A stretch of DNA of 64,000 nt. Origin: Butyrivibrio sp. GTDB lineage: Bacteria; Bacillota; Clostridia; Lachnospirales; Lachnospiraceae. Under the pieces are notes generated by a model, which worked only from the letters and a program-made list of their open reading frames with translations, was not told the DNA's origin and made no database searches. Made by a program: the position numbers and the translations under genes. The DNA lies in assembly GCA_016297265.1 (NCBI GenBank), contig JAEDHB010000002.1:1-64000 (forward strand), in the 5' to 3' direction. Positions 25,070 through 34,151 of the stretch are shown one piece after another (position 1 is the stretch's first letter; every line of letters starts with the position of its first letter).

Positions 25070-25316
25070 CTATTCTTGAGTTCATTCATATTCATCCATA
25101 ATATGGTATACAATTTCAAGAGTATTCTAATATTCCACCCTAAGGGCCTATAGTTTGATATCGTTACACAATAACAACAAGAATTTCTATTTAAAATAGG
25201 CTATCAGATATCTGACAGCCCATCTCATAATCTTATTGAATGACAATATACTTTTTTAACAAATAATATATTATATTGAAAAAAGGCACACTGCAAACTT
25301 CTGATTAAGCACGCGA
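25070..25316. other. Intergenic region with a palindrome
   Basis: About 250 bp of AT-rich DNA between the cold-shock gene and the acyltransferase promoter. It holds a near-perfect 22-bp palindrome (25199-25220, GGCTATCAGA with TCTGACAGCC) followed on the minus strand by an A/T-rich tract; this may be the terminator of the cold-shock gene, which ends about 100 bp before it. No gene is seen. Confidence 0.4.
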
Positions 25317-25517
25317 TTAAACTCTCTTTACGTGAACTGCCTGTGATCCCTTCTCACCGTCAACGATATCGTATTCTACTGCCCATCCCTCTTCAAGAGT
25401 CTTGAAACCTTCTGTATCGATTCCTGAATAATGAACGAATACATCGTTGCCGTTCTCATCAGAAATGAATCCGAATCCTTTCTGATTATTGAACCACTTA
25501 ACTGTACCTTTGTTCAT
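25317..25517 (-). CDS. Cold-shock protein (CspA family)
   Basis: A 66-residue single cold-shock domain with RNA-binding motifs KGFGFI (RNP1) and VFVHYS (RNP2) and the opening [14 protein letters not shown]. Such proteins bind single-stranded RNA and keep mRNAs unfolded. GGAGG lies 7 bp before the ATG. It follows hslO by 71 bp; a TTGACT/TAAATT pair near the hslO stop could be its promoter, but this is weak. Confidence 0.96.
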   Translation of the reverse strand: MNKGTVKWFNNQKGFGFISDENGNDVFVHYSGIDTEGFKTLEEGWAVEYDIVDGEKGSQAVHVKRV

Positions 25518-25588
25518 GGTGTTACCTCCAAAATTATATCTGTGTCATGATCTTGTCTGACTACCTAAATTTATCATATTATATCGAT

Positions 25589-26455
25589 TTAGTCAATCAT
25601 TTTAAGTTCCTGCACATCAAAATTATAGCTGGTATTACAGAAGTGACACACCACCTCAATAGGCTTATTATCGGCAATTATCTGAGCCATTTCTTCTCTG
25701 CTTACAAGTGCAAGAGCATCCTTCACTTTTTCCCTTGAACAGTCACACTTAAATCCGACCGGCATTCTGTCTAATATCTCAAGTCCCACATCTCCCAGAA
25801 TGATTCCAAGAATATCCTCCGGTGTTTTTCCCTCTGCCATCAGTGATGTAACAGAAGATACAGTGGCCAGTTTTTCTTCAATACCGGAAATTGTTTCCTC
25901 CGTTGCATCCGGCATAACCTGAATAATGAATCCACCAGCCGCATCAACTGTATTTTCCTTCGTCATCAACACACCGAGCCCGACAGAAGAAGGTGTCTGT
26001 TCACTTGAAGCAAAATAATATGTAATATCCTCAGCGATTTCTCCCGATATCAGTTCACAGGTTCCGCTGTATGGTTCCTTAAGTCCAATATCCCTGGTTA
26101 CAGTCAGAAGACCTACTCCGATGGAACCTGCCACATCAAGCTTACCCGCACTGTTAGCAGGCAGAACCACTCCCGGATTGGCAGCATATCCTTTAACTTT
26201 TCCATGTGAATTTGCAGTGGCAAGATACATTCCGACCGGGCCGCTTCCTTCCACCTTCAGGGTGAGTACATCTTTTTCACCCTTCATCATACTTCCCATC
26301 ATAAGCGCTGCGCTCATCAGTCTTCCTAAACCGGCAGATACGACAGGGGAACAATTATGTCTCTGTCTTGCTTCTTCCACTGTATCCGTTGTTCTTACCG
26401 CAAAAGCTCTGATTTGTCCGTTTGCAGCTGTTGCTCTAACCAAATAATCACTCAT
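25589..26455 (-). CDS. hslO: Redox-regulated chaperone Hsp33
   Basis: A 288-residue holdase that is switched on by oxidation. The start MSDYLVRATAANGQIRAFAV and the central GPVGMYLATANSHGKVKGYA are typical; the C-terminal zinc switch has CDCS and CHFC, four Cys as needed. Its ATG overlaps the last codons of the methyltransferase gene by 8 bp, so the two are cotranscribed. Confidence 0.95.
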   Translation of the reverse strand: MSDYLVRATAANGQIRAFAVRTTDTVEEARQRHNCSPVVSAGLGRLMSAALMMGSMMKGEKDVLTLKVEGSGPVGMYLATANSHGKVKGYAANPGVVLPANSAGKLDVAGSIGVGLLTVTRDIGLKEPYSGTCELISGEIAEDITYYFASSEQTPSSVGLGVLMTKENTVDAAGGFIIQVMPDATEETISGIEEKLATVSSVTSLMAEGKTPEDILGIILGDVGLEILDRMPVGFKCDCSREKVKDALALVSREEMAQIIADNKPIEVVCHFCNTSYNFDVQELKMID

Positions 26456-27179
26456 ATTTTTTCTCCATCACATAATATATTCTTTCTTCGGAGCCTTCGA
26501 GTTCAAGAATCGATTTTACGGCAAGTCCGGTTTTTTGTGCCACCATAAGCACCTCCTCATTGGAAAACGCGTGCTGCATCTGTTCTTCTTCGTATTTTCT
26601 GTATGCTCCGAAGGGACCCTTAGCAAAGAAGGTCAGGTAATAGTAATTATCCCTGTTTTCCTCATCATAATCATTTTCCCAAACATAATAACAATTATCA
26701 ATTTCATCCACAAAGGTATTATCCGCAAGCTGTCTGAAAAAATCTTCCTTCTTAAGGTCAAATATGTATATACCTCCGGGACAAAGTACATTATACACTC
26801 CGGCAAATACTTGTTCAAGCATAGCTTCATTTTGCATGTAATTCGTGGAATCGCACAGACACAATACAATATCAAAAGTTTCATCAATAAGAATGTCACA
26901 CATATCCATCATGCCGAATCTTATTTTGCTTTTATTCTTTCTTTTTTTGCGGTTTGCCACCTTGAGCATCGGAAGCGACAAGTCGGTGGATACAACTTCA
27001 TATCCTGCCTTTTCCATACGAAAAGACATATTCCCCGTACCACAGCCAAGTTCCAGTATCCTTCCCGATTTCTTATTATTCTTTTCCAATTCATTCAGAA
27101 TGAACTCACACCATGAATCATAGGGAATGTCCCTCATGAATTCATCGTAATATTTTGCAAAAATAGAATATTGTTCCAT
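26448..27179 (-). CDS. SAM-dependent methyltransferase (class I)
   Basis: A 243-residue protein with motif I ILELGCGTGNMSFRM, motif II-like DLSLPML, and DIVLCLCDSTNYM, the pattern of small class I methyltransferases of the Methyltransf_25 type. The opening MEQYSIFAKYYDEFM is common to a family often found beside hslO in clostridia. GAGAGG precedes ATG 27179; the longer open frame upstream crosses the divergent promoter and is not used. Substrate unknown. Confidence 0.88.
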   Translation of the reverse strand: MEQYSIFAKYYDEFMRDIPYDSWCEFILNELEKNNKKSGRILELGCGTGNMSFRMEKAGYEVVSTDLSLPMLKVANRKKRKNKSKIRFGMMDMCDILIDETFDIVLCLCDSTNYMQNEAMLEQVFAGVYNVLCPGGIYIFDLKKEDFFRQLADNTFVDEIDNCYYVWENDYDEENRDNYYYLTFFAKGPFGAYRKYEEEQMQHAFSNEEVLMVAQKTGLAVKSILELEGSEERIYYVMEKKYE

Positions 27180-27191
27180 TACAATCCTCTC

Positions 27192-27240
27192 TTGATTATT
27201 CCCATATGTTAATCTATACTTACAAATAAAGTAACAGTAA
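27192..27240. promoter_or_regulatory. Divergent promoters with overlapping -10 boxes
   Basis: Plus strand: TTGATT (27192-27197), 17-bp spacer, TATACT (27215-27220), serving the membrane protein gene at 27259. Minus strand: TTACTG (27235-27240), 16-bp spacer, TATAGA (27213-27218), serving the methyltransferase-hslO pair. The two -10 boxes share the same bases, so polymerase could not open both at once. Confidence 0.5.
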
Positions 27241-27258
27241 GTATCATTGGAGCAGATA

Positions 27259-28218
27259 ATGAAGCATCTTGATTTAACCCATATAATAAGAAAACAGCAT
27301 CTTCCGTTATTAATAACCCTGTCATTGTGCTTTATTGCTGTGTCCATTCTCTATATCACCAATCCGTCAACGGATCTGGTATATCATATTGGGGAGGACA
27401 GAATCGAAACCCTAGATGATATGTACACACTCAACCACAGGCAAATCAGTATTACTCTTGATAATTTGTATTACTCAGGAATTGATTATAAGACAGATAA
27501 TACTGTTAAAGCAAGAGTTTACTACAAACTGGACCAAGGCAGGTGCTACTTCATTATGCTGGACGCGCACCGGCTTCCCGAGGATTTCAAACATATTGAC
27601 AGGATAGACATCAAGGCGAATCTTGAATCCCGCCCTGAAATACTTGACACTGTCAGCTCCAAACTTTCAACCTCACTGGATTTTGCAAAGCACAGCCTTG
27701 AAAAACTGGTATTCCCGTATATTATCAACGAATACAGCTATAGACATAATTTTTTGAAATTCATGAAATACCTGTCTCTGTCGCTTGCCGCAATTCTGCT
27801 GTTTAGTTTGATATATTGCATAGCAATTATCATTTTTCCGTATCACACACACCGCCTGTTCTATCTGAGAAAATACGGTAGCATAAAGGCTCAGTACAAT
27901 CTGGCAAAAAAGGAATTCGACGACAATCCCATTCTTGTGGGCCATAAGATATTTATCACAGAGTCCTTCATAATTGTATTTTCAAAAACAACAACGGAAA
28001 TCATTCCGATAGACAGCATTGTATGGATATACAATTATCATGAATTCCGCAGAAGACGCAGAGATTCACTTATGTTCAGCCCGATGTGCATAGTCACAGA
28101 CACAAAGAAAGTCCACAAAATATCAAATGTTTCGCAAAGGATGTACAATGCAATAATCAATATAGTATGCGAAAACAATCCCCAGATTATGATAGGCAAT
28201 GATGCCACTCATATGTAA
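27259..28218 (+). CDS. Two-helix membrane protein of unknown function
   Basis: A 319-residue protein with membrane helices at about 18-34 and 172-196, an extracellular region between them (about 135 residues) and a cytoplasmic C-terminal half of about 120 residues with a basic RRRRR stretch. I do not recognise the family with certainty; it looks like a Lachnospiraceae protein of unknown function (possibly DUF6709). ATG 27259 follows GGAG; a TTG four codons earlier is less likely. The cytoplasmic part has a PH-like feel (FITESFIIVFSKTTTEIIPIDSIVWIY), which is a guess. Confidence 0.7.
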   Translation: MKHLDLTHIIRKQHLPLLITLSLCFIAVSILYITNPSTDLVYHIGEDRIETLDDMYTLNHRQISITLDNLYYSGIDYKTDNTVKARVYYKLDQGRCYFIMLDAHRLPEDFKHIDRIDIKANLESRPEILDTVSSKLSTSLDFAKHSLEKLVFPYIINEYSYRHNFLKFMKYLSLSLAAILLFSLIYCIAIIIFPYHTHRLFYLRKYGSIKAQYNLAKKEFDDNPILVGHKIFITESFIIVFSKTTTEIIPIDSIVWIYNYHEFRRRRRDSLMFSPMCIVTDTKKVHKISNVSQRMYNAIINIVCENNPQIMIGNDATHM

Positions 28219-28220
28219 CA

Positions 28221-28250
28221 TGAAAGCTGTCGTCAATACGGCAGCTTTCA
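28221..28250. terminator. Hairpin between convergent genes
   Basis: A 9-bp stem TGAAAGCTG (28221-28229) with CAGCTTTCA (28242-28250) lies right after the stop of the membrane protein gene and 20 bp from the stop of the convergent HD-GYP gene. T tracts are short on both sides. Confidence 0.6.
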
Positions 28251-28269
28251 TTATCCGGCATAATTGTCA

Positions 28270-29346
28270 TTATGCAATATTCAGTTTGTCCTTAACTTTT
28301 CTGAAACATACCATCAGCTTTGGAGAAAACACACCACATTCTCCATTCATAATCATTCTGAAGGCTGTTTCACTGTCATAGGCTTCTTTATACACGCGCT
28401 CACTTACCAAAGCATCATAAACGTCCGCTATGGAAACGATCTGTGCGGATATTGGAATATCGTCACCCATCAAACCATCAGGATATCCTCTTCCATCAAA
28501 TCTCTCATGGTGATGCCTGCATATCTCATAGCTCGCAAGTCCATATTCCTTATCCCAGGCGTCTTCAACATTCTGAAGAATATCGCAGCCCTTGGTGGTA
28601 TGGGATTTCATATATTCAAACTCATCATCAGTAAGTCTTCCCGGCTTAAGCAATACACTATCCTTGATAGCGATTTTACCTATATCATGCATTGCACTGG
28701 CGGCAACAATGATATCCACTTTATGCGAATCAAGTCCGTATTCCTTATAATTCTTCGCCACCTCTTCAGCAAGTATTCTTGTCAGTTTCTTGACACGCTT
28801 AATATGTTCACCGCTTTCAAGATTGCGATACTCAACTACATTTCCCAGCAAATCAAGTATTTTCTCATTATTCTCACGAAGCTTAACTGCCTGTTCATTA
28901 AGGAGCTTATTCTGTTTGTTTAATGCAGCATTCTGTGATACTACTTTTTTCTCAAGTTCCGACTTATAGCGGTACAGGTCAACAGTATTCTTTACGCGTT
29001 TTTGAACCGACACCTTGTCAAACGGCTTTCGGATAAAATCGGCAACTCCCAGATTAAGGCATTTTCTTTCCGCTTCCAGCGAAGACTCTCCGCTGATAAT
29101 CAATACCGGTATTTCCTCGAGAAGATTCTTCTGAATCATATATTCCAGTACATCATATCCGCTCTTCTTAGGCATAATTAAATCCAAGAGGATAACACTG
29201 ATATCATTTACGTATTTCTCAACCATTTCGATCGCGTTCTCACCATCATTTGCTTCAATGATATCCGGGTATATTTCCCCAAGCATAACTGATAAAATAT
29301 CTCTGTTTGTTGCAACATCATCAACAATAAGTATCTTTTCTCTCAC
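28270..29346 (-). CDS. Response regulator with HD-GYP cyclic-di-GMP phosphodiesterase domain
   Basis: A 358-residue protein. Residues 1-120 are a receiver domain with phospho-acceptor Asp55 (VILLDLIMP) and Lys107; residues 125-165 are a coiled linker; residues 170-358 are an HD-GYP domain with His220-Asp221 (AMHDIGK), HHHERFDGRGYPDGL (278-292) and IADVYDAL. The metal ligands and GYP motif are intact, so it should hydrolyse c-di-GMP. The start is GTG 29346 with GAGGTG upstream. It lies near a hybrid kinase/regulator pair and the window also holds a GGDEF protein at 18911. Confidence 0.93.
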   Translation of the reverse strand: MREKILIVDDVATNRDILSVMLGEIYPDIIEANDGENAIEMVEKYVNDISVILLDLIMPKKSGYDVLEYMIQKNLLEEIPVLIISGESSLEAERKCLNLGVADFIRKPFDKVSVQKRVKNTVDLYRYKSELEKKVVSQNAALNKQNKLLNEQAVKLRENNEKILDLLGNVVEYRNLESGEHIKRVKKLTRILAEEVAKNYKEYGLDSHKVDIIVAASAMHDIGKIAIKDSVLLKPGRLTDDEFEYMKSHTTKGCDILQNVEDAWDKEYGLASYEICRHHHERFDGRGYPDGLMGDDIPISAQIVSIADVYDALVSERVYKEAYDSETAFRMIMNGECGVFSPKLMVCFRKVKDKLNIA

Positions 29347-29410
29347 TAAAACACCTCATTTCAAAAGCTCTTCATGAAAGTGCATGTTCAATATATATAA
29401 GCCCGGATAA

Positions 29411-29914
29411 TTACTTTCCGCAGCATTTTTTGTATTTCTTGCCGCTTCCGCATGGACATGGATCATTTCGTCCAATTTTTGGTCCGTCATGAACTACTGT
29501 AGTGGACAATTTCTGCTCCTTGTATAATTCCTTTCTTCTCTCTGCATCAATGAGCGCATCCCACTCAGGGAGGTTGTAAAGCCAGTCAGCTCTTGCCTCC
29601 ACCATGTTTTTGTATAATAATTCCTTATCGTAATCAAGGCATACCTCAGTATTTTCATCCATTTCCTCAATTGGATTTGGATTTTTGAGGCTGTCGTTAA
29701 TTCCATCAAGGAATCCTGTCATAATCATAATATCAACAGAATATTTATCAGCCAACTCTTTGACGGTTCCCTTTACAGGTTCATCCGGAGTTTTCAAAAT
29801 CTGCTCATATATTCCTTTTTCGTAATTAAAATAATTAACCCAGAACATCTGCTGTGCTCTTGCATCAGTTTCCTGCTCATATGCTCTGTTTCTCCAGGTT
29901 TCAAGTAATGTCAT
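29411..29914 (-). CDS. SEC-C metal-binding motif protein
   Basis: A 167-residue protein with an alpha-helical body and a C-terminal SEC-C zinc motif ([20 protein letters not shown]), as at the end of SecA. Stand-alone proteins of this kind may bind ribosomes or SecA partners. The N-terminal helical part ([17 protein letters not shown]) is of the DUF1186/DUF6483-like type, not assigned with confidence. AAGGAG precedes the ATG and it has its own promoter. Confidence 0.85.
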   Translation of the reverse strand: MTLLETWRNRAYEQETDARAQQMFWVNYFNYEKGIYEQILKTPDEPVKGTVKELADKYSVDIMIMTGFLDGINDSLKNPNPIEEMDENTEVCLDYDKELLYKNMVEARADWLYNLPEWDALIDAERRKELYKEQKLSTTVVHDGPKIGRNDPCPCGSGKKYKKCCGK

Positions 29915-29946
29915 TTTTATATCTCCTTCATTTTGTTGTTCATAAT

Positions 29947-29975
29947 AGTATATATCAATAGATTTTTTCAGTCAA
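29947..29975 (-). promoter_or_regulatory. Promoter of the SEC-C gene
   Basis: Minus-strand TTGACT (29970-29975), 17-bp spacer and TATACT (29947-29952). It lies back to back with the plus-strand promoter at 29981-30009. Confidence 0.6.
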
Positions 29976-29980
29976 CCAAT

Positions 29981-30009
29981 TTGCTTATCCCCGGTTTATC
30001 TGCTATAAT
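29981..30009 (+). promoter_or_regulatory. Promoter of the small membrane protein gene
   Basis: TTGCTT (29981-29986), 17-bp spacer and a perfect TATAAT (30004-30009) with a TG two bases upstream (extended -10). Confidence 0.65.
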
Positions 30010-30037
30010 TTCAATATAAATAACGGGAGGCCATATG

Positions 30038-30259
30038 ATGAAAAGAACAAAAACCAAACAGGTCCTCGCAATTATTGCGATTGTAGTATTACTGTCAATG
30101 TATGTATTGTCCTTCATCTTTGCACTTATTCATAACAGCTTTGCGCAGACAATGCTCAAGATATCCATAATATGTACATCAGTAATTCCAATCATTATTT
30201 ACATTATTATGATGTTTTTCAAACTTGGTCATCGCAAAGATTCGGATGAGGATATGTAA
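30038..30259 (+). CDS. Small two-helix membrane protein
   Basis: A 73-residue protein with two membrane helices (about 9-31 and 40-60) and a charged tail (RKDSDEDM). GGGAGG at 30025-30030 fits ATG 30038 (7 bp spacing); the ATG immediately before it at 30035 is also possible. It has its own strong promoter. No family recognised. Confidence 0.75.
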   Translation: MKRTKTKQVLAIIAIVVLLSMYVLSFIFALIHNSFAQTMLKISIICTSVIPIIIYIIMMFFKLGHRKDSDEDM

Positions 30260-30265
30260 TTCTGT

Positions 30266-30292
30266 TACATGGCGTTGATACAACGCTATGTA
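30266..30292. terminator. Hairpin between convergent genes
   Basis: A 12-bp stem with one G-T pair (TACATGGCGTTG 30266-30277 with CAACGCTATGTA 30281-30292) lies between the small membrane protein gene and the convergent response-regulator gene. There is no good T run. Confidence 0.5.
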
Positions 30293-30301
30293 GCTGAAAT
30301 G

Positions 30302-31171
30302 CTAGATATGTCCGTGTTTTCCAAGCTCATCAAGTGTATTTCTTATAATCTTTTCTGCTGCATCATCATCATATTCCGCCAGCCTGTCATGAGCCACATT
30401 GCAGGCATCAAGAACCGTCTGAGGAATATCATATCTGAGCAAATCATCAATCTTAAGCGCAGCTTCCTGTATTTTGAAATTCTCCAAATCGTCAAGCACA
30501 TATAGAAGACGGGAATTCAATTCGCCAAGGCTTATTGGTATCGTGTTGGTTCTGTTACCCACATCGTTACTCTTTTCAAGCACCTTGAGTATTCTTGAAA
30601 GAATTCTCTCGCCGGCCTCCAAGTCACCTTCCTTGAGTTTCTGGACCGCCGTAGACATTCTTCCCGAAATTTCTTCGTCAATCTGATATCCGAGAATCTC
30701 ATTGGTACTGACAATTGCAGCACGAATCTTTTCAGAATGAATATAATCAATGATATCCTTAACTCTCTTGTAGAGTTCCCTGCCTTCCATAGGAAGTGCT
30801 CCATGTCTTTTGAGTGCTCTCTCAATTCTTTCATGCAAATCTTCGGTATTGAAAGGCTTAACAACATAATCCATAATTCCAAGTTTTGAACCTTCAACTA
30901 CCGTCATTTTATCCTTCTTTGCCGTAAGGAAAATAACCGGAATCGTAAGTCCGTCCTCTAGATTTCTTATTTCCTTCAATGTCTCAATCCCATCCATAAT
31001 AGGCATTTGAACATCCAAAAGAATCAAATCAACCTTCTCTTTGTACAGGAATTTGATAGCTCTTCTTCCAGAGCTCATAGGAATTACCTCATATTTATCT
31101 TTGAGTTCCTGTTCAAGTGTAGCAAGATTTACTATATTGTCGTCTACAGCCAACACTCTCATTTTCTCCAT
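30302..31171 (-). CDS. Response regulator with C-terminal helical module
   Basis: A 289-residue protein: receiver domain at 1-122 (DD at 10-11, phospho-acceptor Asp53 in LILLDVQMP, Lys105) and an all-helical C-terminal region with no DNA-binding or enzyme motif. Residues about 213-283 align without gaps to the last 71 residues of the hybrid kinase encoded just upstream (shared LL..., Y.DDxAE, about 19 identities by eye). It probably receives phosphate from that kinase and acts through protein contact. ATG 31171 with AGAGG is chosen over a GTG three codons earlier. It lies 45 bp after the kinase gene. Confidence 0.88.
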   Translation of the reverse strand: MEKMRVLAVDDNIVNLATLEQELKDKYEVIPMSSGRRAIKFLYKEKVDLILLDVQMPIMDGIETLKEIRNLEDGLTIPVIFLTAKKDKMTVVEGSKLGIMDYVVKPFNTEDLHERIERALKRHGALPMEGRELYKRVKDIIDYIHSEKIRAAIVSTNEILGYQIDEEISGRMSTAVQKLKEGDLEAGERILSRILKVLEKSNDVGNRTNTIPISLGELNSRLLYVLDDLENFKIQEAALKIDDLLRYDIPQTVLDACNVAHDRLAEYDDDAAEKIIRNTLDELGKHGHI

Positions 31172-31216
31172 ATATTTCACCTCTTGTATTAATAATAAAA
31201 TAATAAAGAAATCAAT

Positions 31217-34066
31217 TTATTTATCCAAAAGCTCCGCAGTTTTTCCTAAAAGCTCCTCTGCCTCATCATCCTTATACATCTTAAGGTCAAATTCAACCTC
31301 CTCCAGCACTTTGCGGATTTCAGCAGACAACTCAAACTCTAAAAGCTCACTAATCTCTTTTTGACATTCCTTAGAACGGAAATTGGCAATATAGGCAAGA
31401 GCTTTATCCACTCTGATTTTGAGTTCCTCATTATCTATTTCTTCTCTTTCTGTATTGATATCATTGAGTCGTTTCTGCTTATCCAAAACATTCTTAATCT
31501 CATCAAGAAGTGTTTTATACATTTCGATAAGGACTTCGAAATTATCCATGATATACTGGGAATTATTCTCAGTGGCAGCCACTTCATGTACCTTTGCCTC
31601 CTGGGATAATTCCAATGCACCTATGTTAGCAGCTGCGCTCTTAAGTCCGTGCACCTCTATCCTGTAATTAGTCCAGTCTTCTCTTTCAACGAGCTCCTCA
31701 AAATATCCTATTTTGCTCATTCCCTCCATATAGAAAAGCTTGAGTATCTCAAGATAATCATCCAGCGTTCCCGTATGGTTTTCCAATGCATCAACAATAC
31801 TGATACCTTTGATAAAAACACCGGAAATATCATCCAGGGAAATTGATTTATCTACCGTATTGTCAGTAACGCTAATCTTTCTATCATCCTCAATCCACTT
31901 TGAAAGCATCTGATGCATAACTCTTCTGTCAACCGGCTTTGGCAGAAAATCCTCAAAGCCGTTGTTCAGGAATAAATCCTTGCCCCTGTCCATCGCATTT
32001 GCCGTAAGCGCAATGATTACCGGATATCTGCCGTTTTCTCCGTACTCTTCACGGATTCTTCTGGTAGTTTCAACTCCGTCCATCTCAGGCATCATATGGT
32101 CCATAAAGATGATATCGAATTTATACTTTTCAACAAGTTCAAGTGCTTCCATTCCGCTCTCAGCACCCATAAGTTCAAAGCCATATGGCTTAAGCATTCC
32201 GAGAGCAACCTTTCTGTTGATTTTATTATCATCAACAACAAGCACTCTGCAGTCCTTGACAGTGAATACTTTATCGCTGTCCTCACTGCCCTTGCCCTTT
32301 TTCTTAACATCCACAGTTGCATCAATAATCGTAAGCGGAATCGAGCAGGTGAATTTTGAACCTGTTCCGAATTTTGATTCAACGGATATTTTACCATTCA
32401 TAAGTTCAGCAAGCTTCTGGGATATGGAAAGCCCTAATCCTGTTCCCTCTGCCGTTCTGACTCTATTGCTGTTGACCTGACTGAAGCTTTCAAAAATATG
32501 CTGCATATCCTCCTTATGCATACCAATTCCCGTATCTTCAACGGCAAATGTCAGTATTCCCTCGCTGTCGGAGTTTGAATTGAAATCTACACTAAACTTG
32601 ACATAGCCCTTCTCGGTAAATTTAACAGCATTGTTAAAGATATTCATAAGTATCTGCTGAATCTTGTTAATATCTCCGTTCAGCTTCTTAGGGAATTTAT
32701 CAGCAATCTCTTCCTTGAATTCAAGACCATTCTGGCTCGCCACGACATTCATCGTGCTTCTTATGTTACTGAACACTTCCCTAGGCGAAAAATCTTCCGG
32801 TTCAACATTCATTTTACCCGCTTCAAGAGTGGAAATGTCAAGGATGCTGCTTATTATTCCCAAAAGATTGTTGGATGCATTAGCTATGTCACAGGCGAAA
32901 TTGTAAACTTTTCGTCCGCGGCTTTCTTCCTTAATCAGCTCACTAAGTCCCACAATTGCATTCATAGGAGTTCTGATTTCATGGGACATATTGGCGATGA
33001 AATCATTCTTGGCAATATTAGCGGTCTCGGCAACCTTTCTCATGGTATCAATTTCTTCAAGATACTGCTGCTTCTCAGTAATATCAAATATTGTAATGGC
33101 ATAGCCTCTGAGACGATGTTCTTTGTCATACATTTCCTTGATTCGGCTGTCATAATATTTTTCATTGAGATTAAATTCCCAACGGGCATTATCACTATCA
33201 AACAGTTCCATCGGAAATCCCGGCAAATCATTTATGTAGGTTCCCAGATAATTATCACTGAGGAACGAAAAAAGTCTGTTGGCAGCCGGATTAAAATGCT
33301 TTATTCTCCTGTATTCATCAAGAATAATTATACAGTCATCGACCTCCTGGATAAATGTTGCGGTAGCGACATTGGTAAGGTCATAATTACTTTTGCTCCA
33401 GAAGAAAATAACGACAATTGACAGGCAATATATAAGTACTATCGGAGCAATATCAAGCCCCTTGAGAACACCAAGCACATACAACAGCAGTGTCATAGGA
33501 GGAATTGCCGATACAAAAATATATACCCCATAGTATTTCTTGGTCTTTGTTCTGCGTTCCCGTCTGTAAGCGGCGATTAATGCTCCCAGCGCAACCAGAT
33601 ACGGAATTATCAATGAACACGCAAAATTAATATAGAAAAATGGTCCGTATACAAATTTCAGATGTGGGTACAGTCCGTCCGAAACATAACTGATTTTACT
33701 GTAAAAAAGATTATTGAATTTACAGCTCCATACCATCAGAATACATATAATATTAATCGCTGCAATTATCTTGTATAACAACTTTGGAGCTTTGTATCCG
33801 CAGAAGGCATATATAAATTTACAGAAAAACAATACTACCCATCCGCTGCACAGATATTCAATCTTAGTAGCGACCATAGCCGCATCCATGCTTACGGAAT
33901 GCATTTCCAAAAAGAAAGCTGCATTCTGAATAAAAACGGCTATCATAAAAATAAGCATATTGTGCTGTATCTCTGTACGGTCTGAATGGACCAGAAGCAT
34001 AATCGATATTATTCCCAATGCCAGACCTAATATCTGAACAAAGTTCATTGCCAAAAATAAAGTCAT
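31217..34066 (-). CDS. Hybrid sensor histidine kinase (7TM-PAS-HisKA-HATPase-REC-HPt)
   Basis: A 949-residue membrane kinase. Residues 1-225 hold seven membrane helices (HisKN-7TM-like), 235-335 a PAS-like domain (DDCIIILDEYRRIKHFNPAA), 340-420 HisKA with His362 (SHEIRTPMNAIVG), 430-580 the ATPase (NNAVKF, DTGIGM, GTGLGLS), 605-720 a receiver with Asp656 (FMDHMMPEMDG), and about 750-860 an HPt domain with His806 (HGLKSAAANIGA). The last 71 residues form a helical module shared with the adjacent response regulator. It can run a full phosphorelay in one chain. GAGAGG precedes the ATG. The ligand is unknown. Confidence 0.94.
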   Translation of the reverse strand: MTLFLAMNFVQILGLALGIISIMLLVHSDRTEIQHNMLIFMIAVFIQNAAFFLEMHSVSMDAAMVATKIEYLCSGWVVLFFCKFIYAFCGYKAPKLLYKIIAAINIICILMVWSCKFNNLFYSKISYVSDGLYPHLKFVYGPFFYINFACSLIIPYLVALGALIAAYRRERRTKTKKYYGVYIFVSAIPPMTLLLYVLGVLKGLDIAPIVLIYCLSIVVIFFWSKSNYDLTNVATATFIQEVDDCIIILDEYRRIKHFNPAANRLFSFLSDNYLGTYINDLPGFPMELFDSDNARWEFNLNEKYYDSRIKEMYDKEHRLRGYAITIFDITEKQQYLEEIDTMRKVAETANIAKNDFIANMSHEIRTPMNAIVGLSELIKEESRGRKVYNFACDIANASNNLLGIISSILDISTLEAGKMNVEPEDFSPREVFSNIRSTMNVVASQNGLEFKEEIADKFPKKLNGDINKIQQILMNIFNNAVKFTEKGYVKFSVDFNSNSDSEGILTFAVEDTGIGMHKEDMQHIFESFSQVNSNRVRTAEGTGLGLSISQKLAELMNGKISVESKFGTGSKFTCSIPLTIIDATVDVKKKGKGSEDSDKVFTVKDCRVLVVDDNKINRKVALGMLKPYGFELMGAESGMEALELVEKYKFDIIFMDHMMPEMDGVETTRRIREEYGENGRYPVIIALTANAMDRGKDLFLNNGFEDFLPKPVDRRVMHQMLSKWIEDDRKISVTDNTVDKSISLDDISGVFIKGISIVDALENHTGTLDDYLEILKLFYMEGMSKIGYFEELVEREDWTNYRIEVHGLKSAAANIGALELSQEAKVHEVAATENNSQYIMDNFEVLIEMYKTLLDEIKNVLDKQKRLNDINTEREEIDNEELKIRVDKALAYIANFRSKECQKEISELLEFELSAEIRKVLEEVEFDLKMYKDDEAEELLGKTAELLDK

Positions 34067-34105
34067 AAATTACCTCTCGCATCAAATGCAAAAAATTACA
34101 TAATA

Positions 34106-34134
34106 ATTATACTCATAATAAATTATTTCTGCAA
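34106..34134 (-). promoter_or_regulatory. Promoter of the hybrid kinase operon
   Basis: Minus-strand TTGCAG (34129-34134), 17-bp spacer and a perfect TATAAT (34106-34111), about 40 bp before the kinase ATG. Confidence 0.65.
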
Positions 34135-34151
34135 TAATATACATTCGACAA

